From: Streptomyces laurentii | Lineage (GTDB): Bacteria > Actinomycetota > Actinomycetes > Streptomycetales > Streptomycetaceae | Direction of reading: 5' to 3' | Assembly: GCA_002355495.1 (NCBI GenBank) | Contig: AP017424.1 | Coordinates: forward strand, 6,079,501-6,143,500 | DNA length: 64,000 bases | Shown here: piece by piece, positions 52,151 through 61,984 of the stretch | Layout: each line of letters opens with the position of its first letter | Position numbering within the stretch: the stretch's first letter is position 1 | Position numbers and translations under genes: made by a program | Notes under the pieces: model-generated | Databases searched by the model: none | What the model was told of the DNA's origin: nothing | Seen by the model: only the letters and a program-made list of their open reading frames with translations

Positions 52151-54276
52151 GCGCACACCCACCCGAGGAACTGGAATTCCACACCCCCCAGGGAGATCCG
52201 GTCCGGTTCGCCGTCCGCTACGGGGAGGACACCCGGCCGCCCGGGCCGCCGCACCGGTGGACCCGGCCTCTCACCCTGGGCGCCGGCTGGTCCGTCACCC
52301 AGGTCCGGCTGCCCGCCTCCGCGCAGGGCGACCCCCGCGCGTACACCCTGCTCGAACGGGAGGTGACCGCCGCCGTCGCGCTCGAACGACGGTACGGAGC
52401 CGAGAAGTTCGCCGCCGTGTTCACCCGGATCGTCGGCTACGACCTCGACTGCGCCGAGCCGTTCGTGCTCTACCACCAGTCGGCCGGGGCGCCGCTGAGC
52501 GAGGCCCTGCCGGACCTCGGCGCGGAGCAGCACCGGCACATCGTGGGCCAACTCGCCTTCGCCGTAAGGCTGCTGGACGACGTCGGCCTGGTCCACCGGG
52601 CCCTCGCGCCCGACACCGTGCGGTGGGACGGCAGCCATGTGCGGCTGAGCGAGCCGTACGCGGTGCTGCGCGCCGGGGAGGCCCGCGAACCGTTCGGCGC
52701 CGCGCCCTGGGCCTCGCCCGAGCAACGGGCCGGGAGCGGCGCCGCCGACTCCCGCGACGACCTCTGGTCGGTCGCCCGCATCGCCTATCTGCTGCACTCC
52801 GGGCACCCCGGACCGCCCGGGCGTACCGACCGGGCCGACGGGCCACCGGACGACCTCGGCGACTACCGGCGGCTCGCCGTCCTCGCGCAGAGCGGCCTGT
52901 TCGCCGCCGAGGCCGCCGCCCGCCCCTCGCCCGCCGCGCTCCTGCGGCTGCTCCGGCTGCCCGACCCGCTCGCCCACACCGCCGGTGCCGCCGACCCGCT
53001 CGACGCCGGCCGGCAGCGCTACACCACCGAACTCGCCCGTAAACAGGCCGTCTTGCGCGCGGCGCGCGAGGACGCGGAGGAGCCGACGCACGAACCCCCG
53101 TCACCCCCGCCCCGCCGCGGCGGTCTGCGCGCGCTGCTCTTCGGCGACCCGCCGGACCGGCCCGGCCGCCCCGGCTCGCCCGACCGGCCGACGGATTCCG
53201 GGCCCCCGTCCGTCGAACAGGCCGAGGACGGCACGCGGATGTGCCCGCACTGCCTGCTGCCCGTCGCGTACGACGAGAGTCTCCTCGTCACCATCGACGC
53301 CAAGGGCAACCGCATCCGGCTCGACCTGTCCGCCGAGAACCGGCCCGGCCGCCGGCAGGACCTGCTGCGGACCGCGTACCAGCTGTGTCCGGACGGTGGC
53401 GACGGCGACGAGGCGCACGAGCTGCCCGTCCCGTACCTCACCAACGGCCGCCCGCTCTCGATCGCGTTCGTCGGCAGCTCCGCCGTCGGCAAGACGCATC
53501 TGATGGCCGCCATGCTCGGCGAGGTCGAGCTCGGCGGCCTGGAGCCGTACGGGCTCAAGTGCCTGCCGCTGAACCCCGAGGCCCACCGCACCTATCTGCG
53601 CGAACGGGTGCAGCGCCTCCAGCAGGGCCGGCAGCTCGGCCGCACCGGACAGCAGACCTTCGCCCGGTTCGCCGACGGTCTGCTCGTGTCCGCGCCCGGC
53701 CGCGTCCCGCGCCCGGTCGTCTTCTTCGACCTGGCCGGCGAGGACCTCGTCCAGGACGGCGCGGTGACGAGCTTCCTGCTCGGCGTGGACGCCTTCGTGT
53801 TCGTCGTCGACCCGCTGCGCGCGCTGCGGATGCCGTCGCTCGACCCGGTGCGCGAGCGGTACGGGCTGCCGCGCCGCGATCTCGGTGACGAGGCGTTCGC
53901 CACCGTCCTCAACCGGCTGGACCGCCCGCACGGATTCGTCGCGGCGCCGGCCGCGCTCGCCGTGAACAAGAGCGACCTGCTCCGCTTCGAGCCCGTGGTG
54001 GACGACTGGCTGGGCCGGGCGCTGCCCGCGCGCCACGACCCGGCGGCCGAGACGGCGGAGAGCCGCGACGCGTACGCCTTCCTGGCCCACCACGCGAGCC
54101 CCGCGTGGCTGAAGCCCTTCGACGACTGCGCGCGCTGTTCCCTGCACTTCGTCGCCGCGACCGGTGGGCAGGCTCGTGACGACCGTTTCCCGCACGGGGC
54201 CCGGCCCCGCCGGGTGCTCGGACCGCTGGTGTCCATTTTCGCCGCGTGCGGGCTGCTGGAAGGGAGTGACCGATGA
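52147..54276 (+). CDS. pseudokinase fused to a GTPase domain
   Basis: A 709-residue fusion. The N-terminal 270 residues follow a protein kinase fold: QVRLPASAQGDPRAYTLLER, ALERRYGAEKFAAVFTRIVG, and LVHRALAPDTVRWDGSHVRL, where the catalytic HRD loop is HRA and the DFG region is changed, so it is a pseudokinase. A CPHC pair near 364 suggests a zinc site (with another CARC near 660). The GTPase domain has P-loop AFVGSSAVGKTHLMAAML (about 438-455), a Walker B/G3-like FFDLAGEDL (about 525) and G4 LAVNKSDLLRF (NKxD, about 604-614). All GTPase motifs are present. It overlaps both neighbours by ATGA. This pairing resembles GTPase-centred conflict systems described by Aravind and colleagues. Confidence 0.8.
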   Translation: MSAHPPEELEFHTPQGDPVRFAVRYGEDTRPPGPPHRWTRPLTLGAGWSVTQVRLPASAQGDPRAYTLLEREVTAAVALERRYGAEKFAAVFTRIVGYDLDCAEPFVLYHQSAGAPLSEALPDLGAEQHRHIVGQLAFAVRLLDDVGLVHRALAPDTVRWDGSHVRLSEPYAVLRAGEAREPFGAAPWASPEQRAGSGAADSRDDLWSVARIAYLLHSGHPGPPGRTDRADGPPDDLGDYRRLAVLAQSGLFAAEAAARPSPAALLRLLRLPDPLAHTAGAADPLDAGRQRYTTELARKQAVLRAAREDAEEPTHEPPSPPPRRGGLRALLFGDPPDRPGRPGSPDRPTDSGPPSVEQAEDGTRMCPHCLLPVAYDESLLVTIDAKGNRIRLDLSAENRPGRRQDLLRTAYQLCPDGGDGDEAHELPVPYLTNGRPLSIAFVGSSAVGKTHLMAAMLGEVELGGLEPYGLKCLPLNPEAHRTYLRERVQRLQQGRQLGRTGQQTFARFADGLLVSAPGRVPRPVVFFDLAGEDLVQDGAVTSFLLGVDAFVFVVDPLRALRMPSLDPVRERYGLPRRDLGDEAFATVLNRLDRPHGFVAAPAALAVNKSDLLRFEPVVDDWLGRALPARHDPAAETAESRDAYAFLAHHASPAWLKPFDDCARCSLHFVAATGGQARDDRFPHGARPRRVLGPLVSIFAACGLLEGSDR

Positions 54277-56973
54277 CGCGAGAACACGCGCGAGGGCGAG
54301 CGCGGGCCCAGGACGAGGCCGACCAGATCGTCTTCCGCTGGGACGGCGACAACGCCTCCGGGAACACCGGGTTCGGGCCGGTGGCCTGGTCGGGCGACCA
54401 GGAGGAGGCGGAGGCGCTGTTCCAGAGCGCCGGGGCGGTGCTGCGGGCGAGCGGGGAGGAGGTCCGTCCCGCCCTGGTCCGGCTCGAAGGCCGGGGCGAG
54501 GTCGTCCTGATCCGCCGCACCCCGTGGACCGATCCCGGCGGCGGATCCTCCACGCTCTGCCACGCCCTCATCGGCTCCCGCGACCTCCTGGACCCGGCGC
54601 GCTGTCTCGGCCTGCACACCTGGACCTGGGACGGCGCGGACCTGCCGCTCGCCCGGGTACGGGGCGAGCTGTCGGTGGTACGGAAGCAGGCGCTGTTCCC
54701 GGCAGCGGAGCGGGGCCTGCGCACGCTCGACGCCCGGTTGGCGGGCGCCGAGCGGGAACTGGCGGGCGCGGTGGCGGAGTTGCTGCGCCGGCCGCAGGGA
54801 AACTTCACGTTCCTGGACCGGCGGGGCGACACGGCGCTGCCGGTGCTGTGGGGCTGTACAGCCTGTTCGGCCGGCTCACCGACCGCCGGTGGAGTTTCGC
54901 CACCCACGACACGGCCGAACTGCCCGCCATCCGTTATGTGTTCGTCGGCCGTTGGGCGGGCGCGGCCAGCCGCAACACCGACCGGCACCGGGCCGATCCG
55001 TCCGAACGGTCCGGTGACGAAGCGGAGTCGCTGGCGGGCCGCCTGGTCGCGCACCATCTGCGGTTCATGGGCGCCGGCGGGGACCGGAAGGGGGTGGTGG
55101 GCGCCGAACTGGGGCATTCTCTGGCCGGGCCCGGAGCCCCGCTCCGTGACACGGTCCGGGCGGCCCTGGCCCGACTCGACCGCCGCTTCCCACCGGAGCG
55201 GCCCGCGCCGCCGCCTCAGGGAGCCCGGCCGTCAGGGTCGTCCGGGACGTCCGGGACGTCCGGGACGTACGGACAGCCGGGCAGGCCGGAGCGACCGGAG
55301 AAGCAAGAGCAGCCGGAGAAGCCGGAGAAGCGGGAGCAGCCGGAGAAGCCGGAGAAGCCGAATCAGGGCGAGGCGTCCCGGCGGTCCGGGCGGCCGGTGT
55401 GGTCGGAGGGGCTGGAGTGGTCCGACCCGCCGGAGACGAAGTCGCGGCAGGAGGAGCCGGAGCGGCCCGTACCCCCGACTCGGCCGCAACCGCAACCGCA
55501 ACCGCAACCGAAGCCGCAGTCGCACGCGCAGTCGCCCGCGCGACCGCCGTCCCCGCCGCTGCCGCCGGCAGGGCCGGAGGCGCCGCAGACGTCGGAGCGG
55601 CCCGTACGCCCGGACTCGGCACGGAACCGGGAGGGGCTCGCGTGGGGCGAGCCGCCCGGTGCCGCCGCGCCGGCGCCCGAGGACGCCACCCGGCCCGGTC
55701 CCGTACCGCCGTCTCCGCCTCCGCCGGACCCCGCGCCCGCCGCGCCGCCCGCGGCCCCGCCCTGGGGCCCGTACCGTCCGAGCCGCCGGCCCCGCGCCGG
55801 GACGCCGCTCCCGAGCCGCCGGACCGGCCGGCGTGGGCCGGGCCCGGGGACGCCCGGCGCGGGTTCCGGGCGAAACGGCGGCGGTCCGCGCGGCAGTCGA
55901 GCGGTTCGGGGGTGTGGCTGTCGCGCGCGCGGACGGCCGAGGAGGCGCGGGACGCGGCCCGCGAGGCGGCGGATTCGGAACTCCTCGCCGCGCTCCGCGA
56001 CCGGACGTTCCCGTACGCCGTCATGACCGCGCTCGTCCAGGAGATCGCCGGGCGGTACCCGTCGTGGGGTGCGGGACTCCGGGGCGAGCTGCTGGAACTC
56101 GTCATCGCGGAGGAGTACTTCGTCGCCCGCTCCCACCCCCGCGACCTGGTCGGTCCGGCCGAGCGGGCCGCCGACGCGGCGGCCCTGCACGACTGGGCCG
56201 TGCGCCCGTTGCTCGGCGGCCGGAACGCCGGCGCGGTGCCGGCCGACCGGGTCGCCGGGGTGCTCGCCCGGCTCTGGGCGAGCCCGGAACCGGCGGCCCA
56301 GGGCGTGTTCCGAGGGATCGTCGAACGCCCCGGGCTGCCCGAGTCCGTCCTGCGCGCCCTGGTCCTGGACCTCCCGCGCCCGGCGGCCCCGCGCGCCGCA
56401 CCCGCCCCTCGGGTCCCGGCCCAGCCCACGGCCTCGCCGGCTCCGCCCTCCCTGCCCCCGGTCTCTCCGCCCCCGGCCCCTCCGGCTCCCGCCGATCCGC
56501 CGCCGGTTCCGCGCTCCGTCCCCGCGCAACCGGCGGCGCCCGCGGACACGCTGTCCCTCCGGCCCGTACCGCCGAGGCCCGTGACCTCCACGTCCCCACC
56601 CCCGCCGGTGGCCCCGCAGCGTGCCGCGCCCCCACGCGCCGTCCCTCCGGCGCCCGCAAGCCTCCCGGCCCCTCGTCGCGACGACACCGGCGCCCCGGTC
56701 CCGCGTCCCGCCCCCGAGCCACCGCGGCCGTCCCAAACACGGCCGCCGGAACCGCGGCCGTCCGAAACACGGCCGCCGGAACCGCGGGTGCCCGAAGCGC
56801 GGTCGTCTGAAGCGCGGCTCTCCGAAACGAGGGAATCCGCACCTCACCCGTCCCCACCGCAGCCGCCCGACGCGCCGCCCGTGGAGCACGCCAAGCACGG
56901 GCAGCTCGCGGTGATCGTGCTCCTCGGCGTGGCCGCGTTGCTGATCACGGTGCTGGTGGCGATCCTCGTGTAG
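54273..56973 (+). pseudogene. tail-anchored GTPase-partner-like protein with two frameshifts
   Basis: A large protein split over three frames. The first frame begins FRWDGDNASGNTGFGPVAWS (GAP1-like start) and breaks at a G4 run (54850-54853). The second begins GLYSLFGRLTDRRWSFATHD and continues through a Pro/Glu/Lys repeat region to GGGGCCC (55764-55770), where it breaks again. The third ends with DRTFPYAVMTALVQEIAGRY and a C-terminal membrane anchor [20 protein letters not shown]. One base is missing at each site; with both restored there are 900 codons. So it is probably intact in the cell. It would be a tail-anchored partner of the preceding GTPase; the name is by position and resemblance. 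Confidence 0.7.
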
Positions 56974-57052
56974 GCCGGCCGGTCCGCCGCTCGACGTCCG
57001 TATGACGTCCCGCGTACTACGCGCGACCGCCCCGCTCGGTCAGGATGGACGC

Positions 57053-58285
57053 ATGGGATTCCATGTCGATTCCGAGACCGGGCGGCTGCGCCGCGTCATC
57101 CTGCACCGCCCCGATCTGGAGCTGAAGCGGCTCACCCCGACCAACAAGGACGCCCTCCTCTTCGACGACGTGCTGTGGGTACGCCGGGCCCGCCAGGAGC
57201 ACGACGGGTTCGCGGACGTCCTGCGCGACCGGGGCGTCGAGGTCCATCTGTTCGGCGACCTGCTGCGCGAGACCCTGGAGGTGCCCGAGGCGCGCACGCT
57301 CGTGCTCGACCGTGTCTTCGACGAGAAGGAGTACGGTCCCCTCGCCACCGACCACCTGCGCGCCGCCTTCGACTCGCTGGACTCGGCGGGTCTGGTGGAG
57401 GCGCTGGTCGGGGGCGTGACGAAGCGGGAGTTCCTGGCGGAGCACCGGGAGCCGACGTCGGTCCGCTTCCACGCCCTGGATCTGGACGAGTTCGTGCTCG
57501 GCCCGCTGCCCAACCACCTCTTCACCCGGGACACCTCCGCCTGGATCTACGACGGGGTGTCGATCAACGCGATGCGCTGGCCCGCCCGGCAGCGCGAGAC
57601 CGTCCACTTCGAGGCGATCTACCGCCACCACCCGCTGTTCACCGGCCCGCAGGCCGGCGACTTCCACCACTGGTCGGAGGGGCAGTCCGACTATCCGTCG
57701 ACCATCGAGGGCGGCGACGTCCTGGTCCTCGGCAACGGCGCCGTCCTCATCGGGATGAGCGAGCGCACCACTCCGCAGGCCGTGGAGATGCTGGCCCGGG
57801 GCCTGTTCGCGGCCGGGTCGGCGCGCACGATCATCGCGCTCGACATGCCGAAACGGCGGGCGTTCATGCACCTGGACACGGTGATGACGATGGTGGACCA
57901 GGACACGTTCACGCAGTACGCGGGCCTCGGCGACCTCCGCTCGTACACGATCGAGCCGGGCGACGAGGGCCGGTCGCTACGGGTGACCGACCATCCGCCG
58001 GAGCAGATGCACAGCGCGATCGCCGCCGCCCTCGGCCTCCAGGACATCCGGGTGCTGACGGCCACCCAGGACGTGCACGCGGCGGAGCGCGAGCAGTGGG
58101 ACGACGGGTGCAACGTGCTGGCCGTCGAGCCGGGGGTCGTGGTCGCGTACGAGCGCAACGTCACCACCAACACCCATCTCCGCAAGGAGGGCATCGAGGT
58201 GATCGAGATCCCGGGCAGCGAGCTGGGCCGGGGGAGGGGCGGCCCGCGCTGTATGAGCTGTCCGGTGGAGCGGGACGCGGTCTAA
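57053..58285 (+). CDS. arcA: arginine deiminase
   Basis: A 410-residue arginine deiminase, which turns arginine into citrulline and ammonia. Catalytic and binding motifs: [20 protein letters not shown] (about 160-180; Asp), [18 protein letters not shown] (His/Asp, about 273-290) and the terminal [18 protein letters not shown] with nucleophile Cys (about 399). The start ATG 57053 fits the [20 protein letters not shown] strand of the family. It is followed by ornithine carbamoyltransferase (210 bases away) and further on by an amino acid transporter, matching the arginine deiminase pathway; no carbamate kinase gene is in this window. Confidence 0.96.
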   Translation: MGFHVDSETGRLRRVILHRPDLELKRLTPTNKDALLFDDVLWVRRARQEHDGFADVLRDRGVEVHLFGDLLRETLEVPEARTLVLDRVFDEKEYGPLATDHLRAAFDSLDSAGLVEALVGGVTKREFLAEHREPTSVRFHALDLDEFVLGPLPNHLFTRDTSAWIYDGVSINAMRWPARQRETVHFEAIYRHHPLFTGPQAGDFHHWSEGQSDYPSTIEGGDVLVLGNGAVLIGMSERTTPQAVEMLARGLFAAGSARTIIALDMPKRRAFMHLDTVMTMVDQDTFTQYAGLGDLRSYTIEPGDEGRSLRVTDHPPEQMHSAIAAALGLQDIRVLTATQDVHAAEREQWDDGCNVLAVEPGVVVAYERNVTTNTHLRKEGIEVIEIPGSELGRGRGGPRCMSCPVERDAV

Positions 58286-58416
58286 GGCGCGGGAGGCGGG
58301 GGAGGAGACAGGGAGAAGAAGAGGAGAGAACAGGGGAAGGGAGAGGGCCGTGGTGCGCTCGGCGCGGACGGGGCCGGGGACGGGCTCCGGGGGTGGTTTC
58401 CGGCCACACCCCGGAC

Positions 58417-58444
58417 TGTATAAGAATTCTAGATTACGTATACA
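58417..58444. promoter_or_regulatory. AT-rich palindromic region upstream of argF
   Basis: Arms TGTATA (58417-58422) and TATACA (58439-58444) bracket AGAATTCTAGATTACG in the otherwise GC-rich 210-base gap. Its position 52 bases before the argF start and its AT content suit an arginine-repressor (ArgR) box with an overlapping -10 element, but it does not fully match a known ARG-box consensus. Confidence 0.45.
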
Positions 58445-58495
58445 CTTCCAAGGTCCTCGTCCCTCGACGTCCCGAACGTACCCCAGGAGCGCACC

Positions 58496-59497
58496 ATGGC
58501 CACCGACCTCATCGGCCGCCACTTCCTCAAGGAGCTGGACTTCACCGCCGAGGAGTTCCGCGGCCTGATCGCGCTCGCCGCCGAGCTCAAGGCGGCCAAG
58601 AAGGCCGGTGCCGAGGTGCCGCGGCTGCGGGGTCGCAACATCGCCCTGATCTTCGAGAAGACCTCCACCCGCACCCGCTGCGCCTTCGAGGTCGCCGCCG
58701 CCGACCAGGGCGCCTCCACCACGTACCTGGACCCCGCGGCGTCGCAGATCGGCCACAAGGAGTCGGTCAAGGACACCGCCCGCGTGCTCGGCCGGATGTT
58801 CGACGCCATCGAGTACCGCGGCGACAGTCAGGACGCCGTCGAGGAGCTGGCCGCCCACTCCGGCGTCCCCGTCTACAACGGGCTCACCGACGACTGGCAC
58901 CCCACCCAGATGCTCGCCGACATCCTCACCATGACCGAGCACACCGACAAGCCGCTCGACGAGATCGCCTTCGCGTACCTCGGCGACGCCCGCTTCAACA
59001 TGGGCAACTCCTACCTGATCACCGGCGCCCTGCTCGGCATGGACGTGCGGATCGTGGCCCCGCAGGAGTACTGGCCGGCCGAGGACTTCGTCACCGCCGC
59101 GCACCGGCTCGCCGAGACGAGCGGCGCGTCGATCACGCTCACCGAGGACGTCGTCGAAGGCGTCCGGGGCGCCGACTTCGTCGCCACCGACGTGTGGGTC
59201 TCGATGGGCGAGCCCACCGAGGTCTGGGACGAGCGGATCGCCGCCCTCGCCCCGTACTCCGTGACCATGGACGTCCTGCGCGCCACCGGCAACCCGGACG
59301 TGAAGTTCCTGCACTGCCTGCCCGCCTTCCACGACCTCGGCACCGGCGTCGGCCGCGAGATCCACGCCCGGCACGGGCTGACCGAGCTGGAGGTCTCCGA
59401 CGAGGTCTTCGAGTCGGCGCACTCGGTCGTCTTCGACGAGTCCGAGAACCGGCTGCACACGATCAAGGCCGTGATGGTCGCGACGCTGGCCGGCTGA
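58496..59497 (+). CDS. argF: ornithine carbamoyltransferase
   Basis: A 333-residue ornithine carbamoyltransferase, interconverting citrulline and carbamoyl phosphate plus ornithine. Carbamoyl phosphate motif [12 protein letters not shown] (SxRTR, about 53-64), [15 protein letters not shown] (HPTQ, about 128-142), ornithine-binding [15 protein letters not shown] (SMG, about 235-250) and [11 protein letters not shown] (HCLP, about 268-278) are all present. Start ATG 58496 follows CAGGAG. Next to arginine deiminase it may act in catabolism (arcB role), but biosynthesis (argF) is equally possible; no second copy is seen here. The 3' end overlaps the antisense relic of the collagen-like gene. Confidence 0.95.
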   Translation: MATDLIGRHFLKELDFTAEEFRGLIALAAELKAAKKAGAEVPRLRGRNIALIFEKTSTRTRCAFEVAAADQGASTTYLDPAASQIGHKESVKDTARVLGRMFDAIEYRGDSQDAVEELAAHSGVPVYNGLTDDWHPTQMLADILTMTEHTDKPLDEIAFAYLGDARFNMGNSYLITGALLGMDVRIVAPQEYWPAEDFVTAAHRLAETSGASITLTEDVVEGVRGADFVATDVWVSMGEPTEVWDERIAALAPYSVTMDVLRATGNPDVKFLHCLPAFHDLGTGVGREIHARHGLTELEVSDEVFESAHSVVFDESENRLHTIKAVMVATLAG

Positions 59498-60213
59498 CCG
59501 GCCGGGTAGCCGGCCGGGTTCGGTCCAGTTCGGTTCGGTCCGGGCCTATGCCGGTGGCAGCCACGAGGGTGGCGGCCACCGGCACCGTCGTACACCGCCC
59601 CACCCGTCGTACCGTCGGCGGTTGGACACCGGCGTCGCCTTGGACGCCTTGGGCGCCCTGCAGGCCGATGTCGCCCTGCGCGCCCTGCGTTCCGGTCACG
59701 CCCCGGAATCCCCGGAAACCTTGCGGGCCCTGTGGTCCGGTGCCGCCCGGGACGCCCGTGTCGCCCTGGGGACCCTGCGGGCCCGGCTCGCCCTGGGGAC
59801 CCTGCGGGCCCGGCTCGCCCTGGGGACCCTGCGGGCCCGGCTCGCCCTGGGGACCCTGGGAGCCCTCGGTCCCGCTGCCGTAATCACCGTCGCCGCCTCC
59901 CCGGTCGCCGTAGTCGGCCGTCACCGCGGTCGCGGCCTTGCCCTCGCCGCGGCACGCTCAGGGCCCCGTTCGGACCGGGAGGGGCCACGCTGCCGGCGGT
60001 GCCCGATGAACGGTGGATCGCGTCGGCGACGGCCACCGCGCCCGGGACGACGTTCAAGGCCACGGCAAGGACGCCCGCCGAGACCACCGTGGTGGAATCT
60101 CAGGCGTGCGCTGGCGGGTCGTTCTCGGGCTCACTGAGCACCTTCCTCTTCCTCGCGAAGTGGTTCACACCCGCGAGCGCGCGCCGTGTGCGCTCGCTCC
60201 GTATGTCTGTCAT
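59463..60213 (-). pseudogene. decayed collagen-like protein gene
   Basis: A minus-strand gene with both a nonsense codon and a frameshift. From ATG 60213 it reads MTDIRSERTRRALAGVNHFA, KRKVLSEPENDPPAHA, then an in-frame TGA at 60100-60102 (codon 38; CGA would give Arg), then hydrophobic VVSAGVLAVALNVVPGAVAV. Near 59945-59955 the frame shifts by one base; the next frame gives [20 protein letters not shown] and 25 Gly-x-y triplets ([12 protein letters not shown]). The C terminus runs into low-complexity sequence overlapping the end of argF. Total 751 bases, 3n+1. Collagen-like secreted proteins are common in Streptomyces. Two independent lesions support true decay. Confidence 0.75.
59761..59860. 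repeat. 27-base tandem repeat in the collagen-like region
   Basis: About 3.7 copies of a 27-base unit start at 59761, 59788, 59815 and 59842 (the last partial). On the minus strand each unit encodes nine residues, GEPGPQGPQ-type Gly-x-y triplets. The first three copies are identical. Confidence 0.9.
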
Positions 60214-60535
60214 CTGGTGTTTTCGTATCACCGGCGGAGATCGCCCGCCCGCCGACCGCGCGGGCGCGGTGACGCCGACCCGGCATCCCGATCCGCCCGC
60301 CCCGAAGGCGTGTCCCGGGGTGCCGGGGGACCCTGACCCGCGGGGGCATAGAGATACGTCCGGTTGGGTGAATATGCGGGATACGGGCTACCATCACCTC
60401 ATCGAGGGGGGTTCGGGCAGATATGCCCGGACCCCTCCTTCGGGTGCGCGGCCCCCACCCGCGCACGCCCGCTCACGCTCGTACGACCGCGTTCCCGTGC
60501 GTCCGAGTGCCCGAATCAGAGATGAGAACGACCGC
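60214..60535 (+). other. leader region of the amino acid transporter with a strong hairpin
   Basis: This 322-base gap holds a likely 5' leader. GGTTCGGGCA (60410-60419) pairs with TGCCCGGACC (60424-60433) across the loop GATA; with flanking G and C runs the stem extends to about 13 pairs. Upstream, TTGGGTGAATATGCGGGATACGG (60364 on) could hold a promoter. The hairpin is about 100 bases before the gene start and could be a terminator, attenuator or part of a riboswitch; I recognise no known riboswitch core. Confidence 0.45.
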
Positions 60536-61957
60536 ATGACCTCGCGGATCAAGTCCCCGAGCCGGCTGATCGCCGAATCCGGCGCCGACCTCGAAGGTCA
60601 CGGCCTCAGGCGCACCATGGGGCTGTTCCAGCTCGTGAGCTTCGGCATCGGCGCCATCGTCGGCACCGGCATCTTCGTCGGACTGTCCGACAGCGTCTCC
60701 GCGGCCGGGCCCGCCGTCGTGATCTCGTTCGTTCTCGCGGCCGTCACCTGCGTCTTCACCGCCTTCTCGTTCGCCGAGCTGGGCAGTGCGATCCCGGTGT
60801 CCGGCTCCTCCTACTCCTTCGCCTACGCGAGTCTCGGCGAGCGCGTCGCCTTCCTCACCGGCTGGTGCCTGCTGCTGGAGTACGGCGTCTCGGTCTCCGC
60901 GGTCGCGGTCGGCTGGAGCCAGTACCTGAACGAGCTGCTCGACAGCGTCATCGGCTGGCAGCTGCCCGCCGCGCTGTCCGCCGGGCCCGGCGACGGCGGT
61001 GTGGTCAACCTGCCCGCCGTGATCGTCATCCTGCTCGCCGCCCTGCTCCTCGTGCGCGGGGTACGGGAGAGCGCCCGGGCGACCGCCGCGATGGCCATCC
61101 TCAAGATCGTCATCCTGGTGGTCTTCTGCGCGATCGGGTTCACCGCCTACCAGAACGGTCACCTCTCGCCGTTCGCGGGCAGCGGCTTCAGCGGGATCAC
61201 CGCCGGCGCGTCCCTCGCCTTCTTCTCCTTCATCGGCTTCGACGCCATCACCACCGCCGGCGAGGAGGTGAAGAACCCGCGGCGCAACATCCCGCTCGCG
61301 ATCCTCATCTGCATCGGCGCCGTCACCGTCCTCTACTGCGCCGTCGCGCTCGCCGCGATCGGGGCGCTCGGCCCGGACGCCGTCGCCGACCAGCCGGCCG
61401 CGCTCTCGGTCGTCGTCGACAAGGTGACCGACTCGACGATAGGCGGCGGGATCATCGCCTTCGGCGCGGTCGTCGCCATCGCGTCCGTCGTCCTCGCCGT
61501 GATGTACGGGCAGACCCGGATCCTCATGTCGATGTCCCGCGACGGGCTGGTGCCCCGGATCTTCGAGCACGTCTCGCCGAAGACCCGTACGCCGGTGGCC
61601 AACACCTGGATCGTGGCGCTCGTCTTCGCGGTCCTCGCGGCGTTCGCGACGCTCGGCATGGTCGTCAACCTCACCACCATCGGCACCCTCGCCACCATGG
61701 CCGTGGTGAACATCGCTGTGATCACCCTGCGCCGCCGCAATCCCGAGCTGGCGCGTTCCTTCCGCGTCCCGCTCTACCCGCTCAGCCCGATCCTCGGGGT
61801 CGCGTTCTGCGTGTACCTCATGTGGGGGACCGGCTGGGTGACCTGGCTGGAGTTCGCCGGCTTCCTCGTCGTCGGCCTGCTCGTCTACGCGGGATACGGG
61901 CGCCGTCACTCGCGCCTCGTCACCGACCCGGAGTACGCGGGGCAGCCGGTGGACTGA
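60536..61957 (+). CDS. APC-family amino acid permease
   Basis: A 473-residue amino acid/polyamine permease with about twelve hydrophobic segments. The first helix has FGIGAIVGTGIFVGLSDSVS (about residues 36-55), the family signature, followed by SFAELGSAIPVSGSSYSFAY (about 79-98) and FFSFIGFDAITTAGEEVKNP (about 228-247). ATG 60536 follows a 5' leader. Its place after arginine deiminase and ornithine carbamoyltransferase suggests arginine or ornithine transport, as in the arc-type clusters of Streptomyces; the cationic amino acid transporter branch of the family fits this. Confidence 0.92.
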   Translation: MTSRIKSPSRLIAESGADLEGHGLRRTMGLFQLVSFGIGAIVGTGIFVGLSDSVSAAGPAVVISFVLAAVTCVFTAFSFAELGSAIPVSGSSYSFAYASLGERVAFLTGWCLLLEYGVSVSAVAVGWSQYLNELLDSVIGWQLPAALSAGPGDGGVVNLPAVIVILLAALLLVRGVRESARATAAMAILKIVILVVFCAIGFTAYQNGHLSPFAGSGFSGITAGASLAFFSFIGFDAITTAGEEVKNPRRNIPLAILICIGAVTVLYCAVALAAIGALGPDAVADQPAALSVVVDKVTDSTIGGGIIAFGAVVAIASVVLAVMYGQTRILMSMSRDGLVPRIFEHVSPKTRTPVANTWIVALVFAVLAAFATLGMVVNLTTIGTLATMAVVNIAVITLRRRNPELARSFRVPLYPLSPILGVAFCVYLMWGTGWVTWLEFAGFLVVGLLVYAGYGRRHSRLVTDPEYAGQPVD

Positions 61958-61984
61958 CCGGCCCGCCGCGGAGTCCCCGGGCGG

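Noticed and set aside
59761-59860. A CRISPR-like array
   Set aside because: The 27-base units are contiguous without spacers and encode Gly-x-y triplets.
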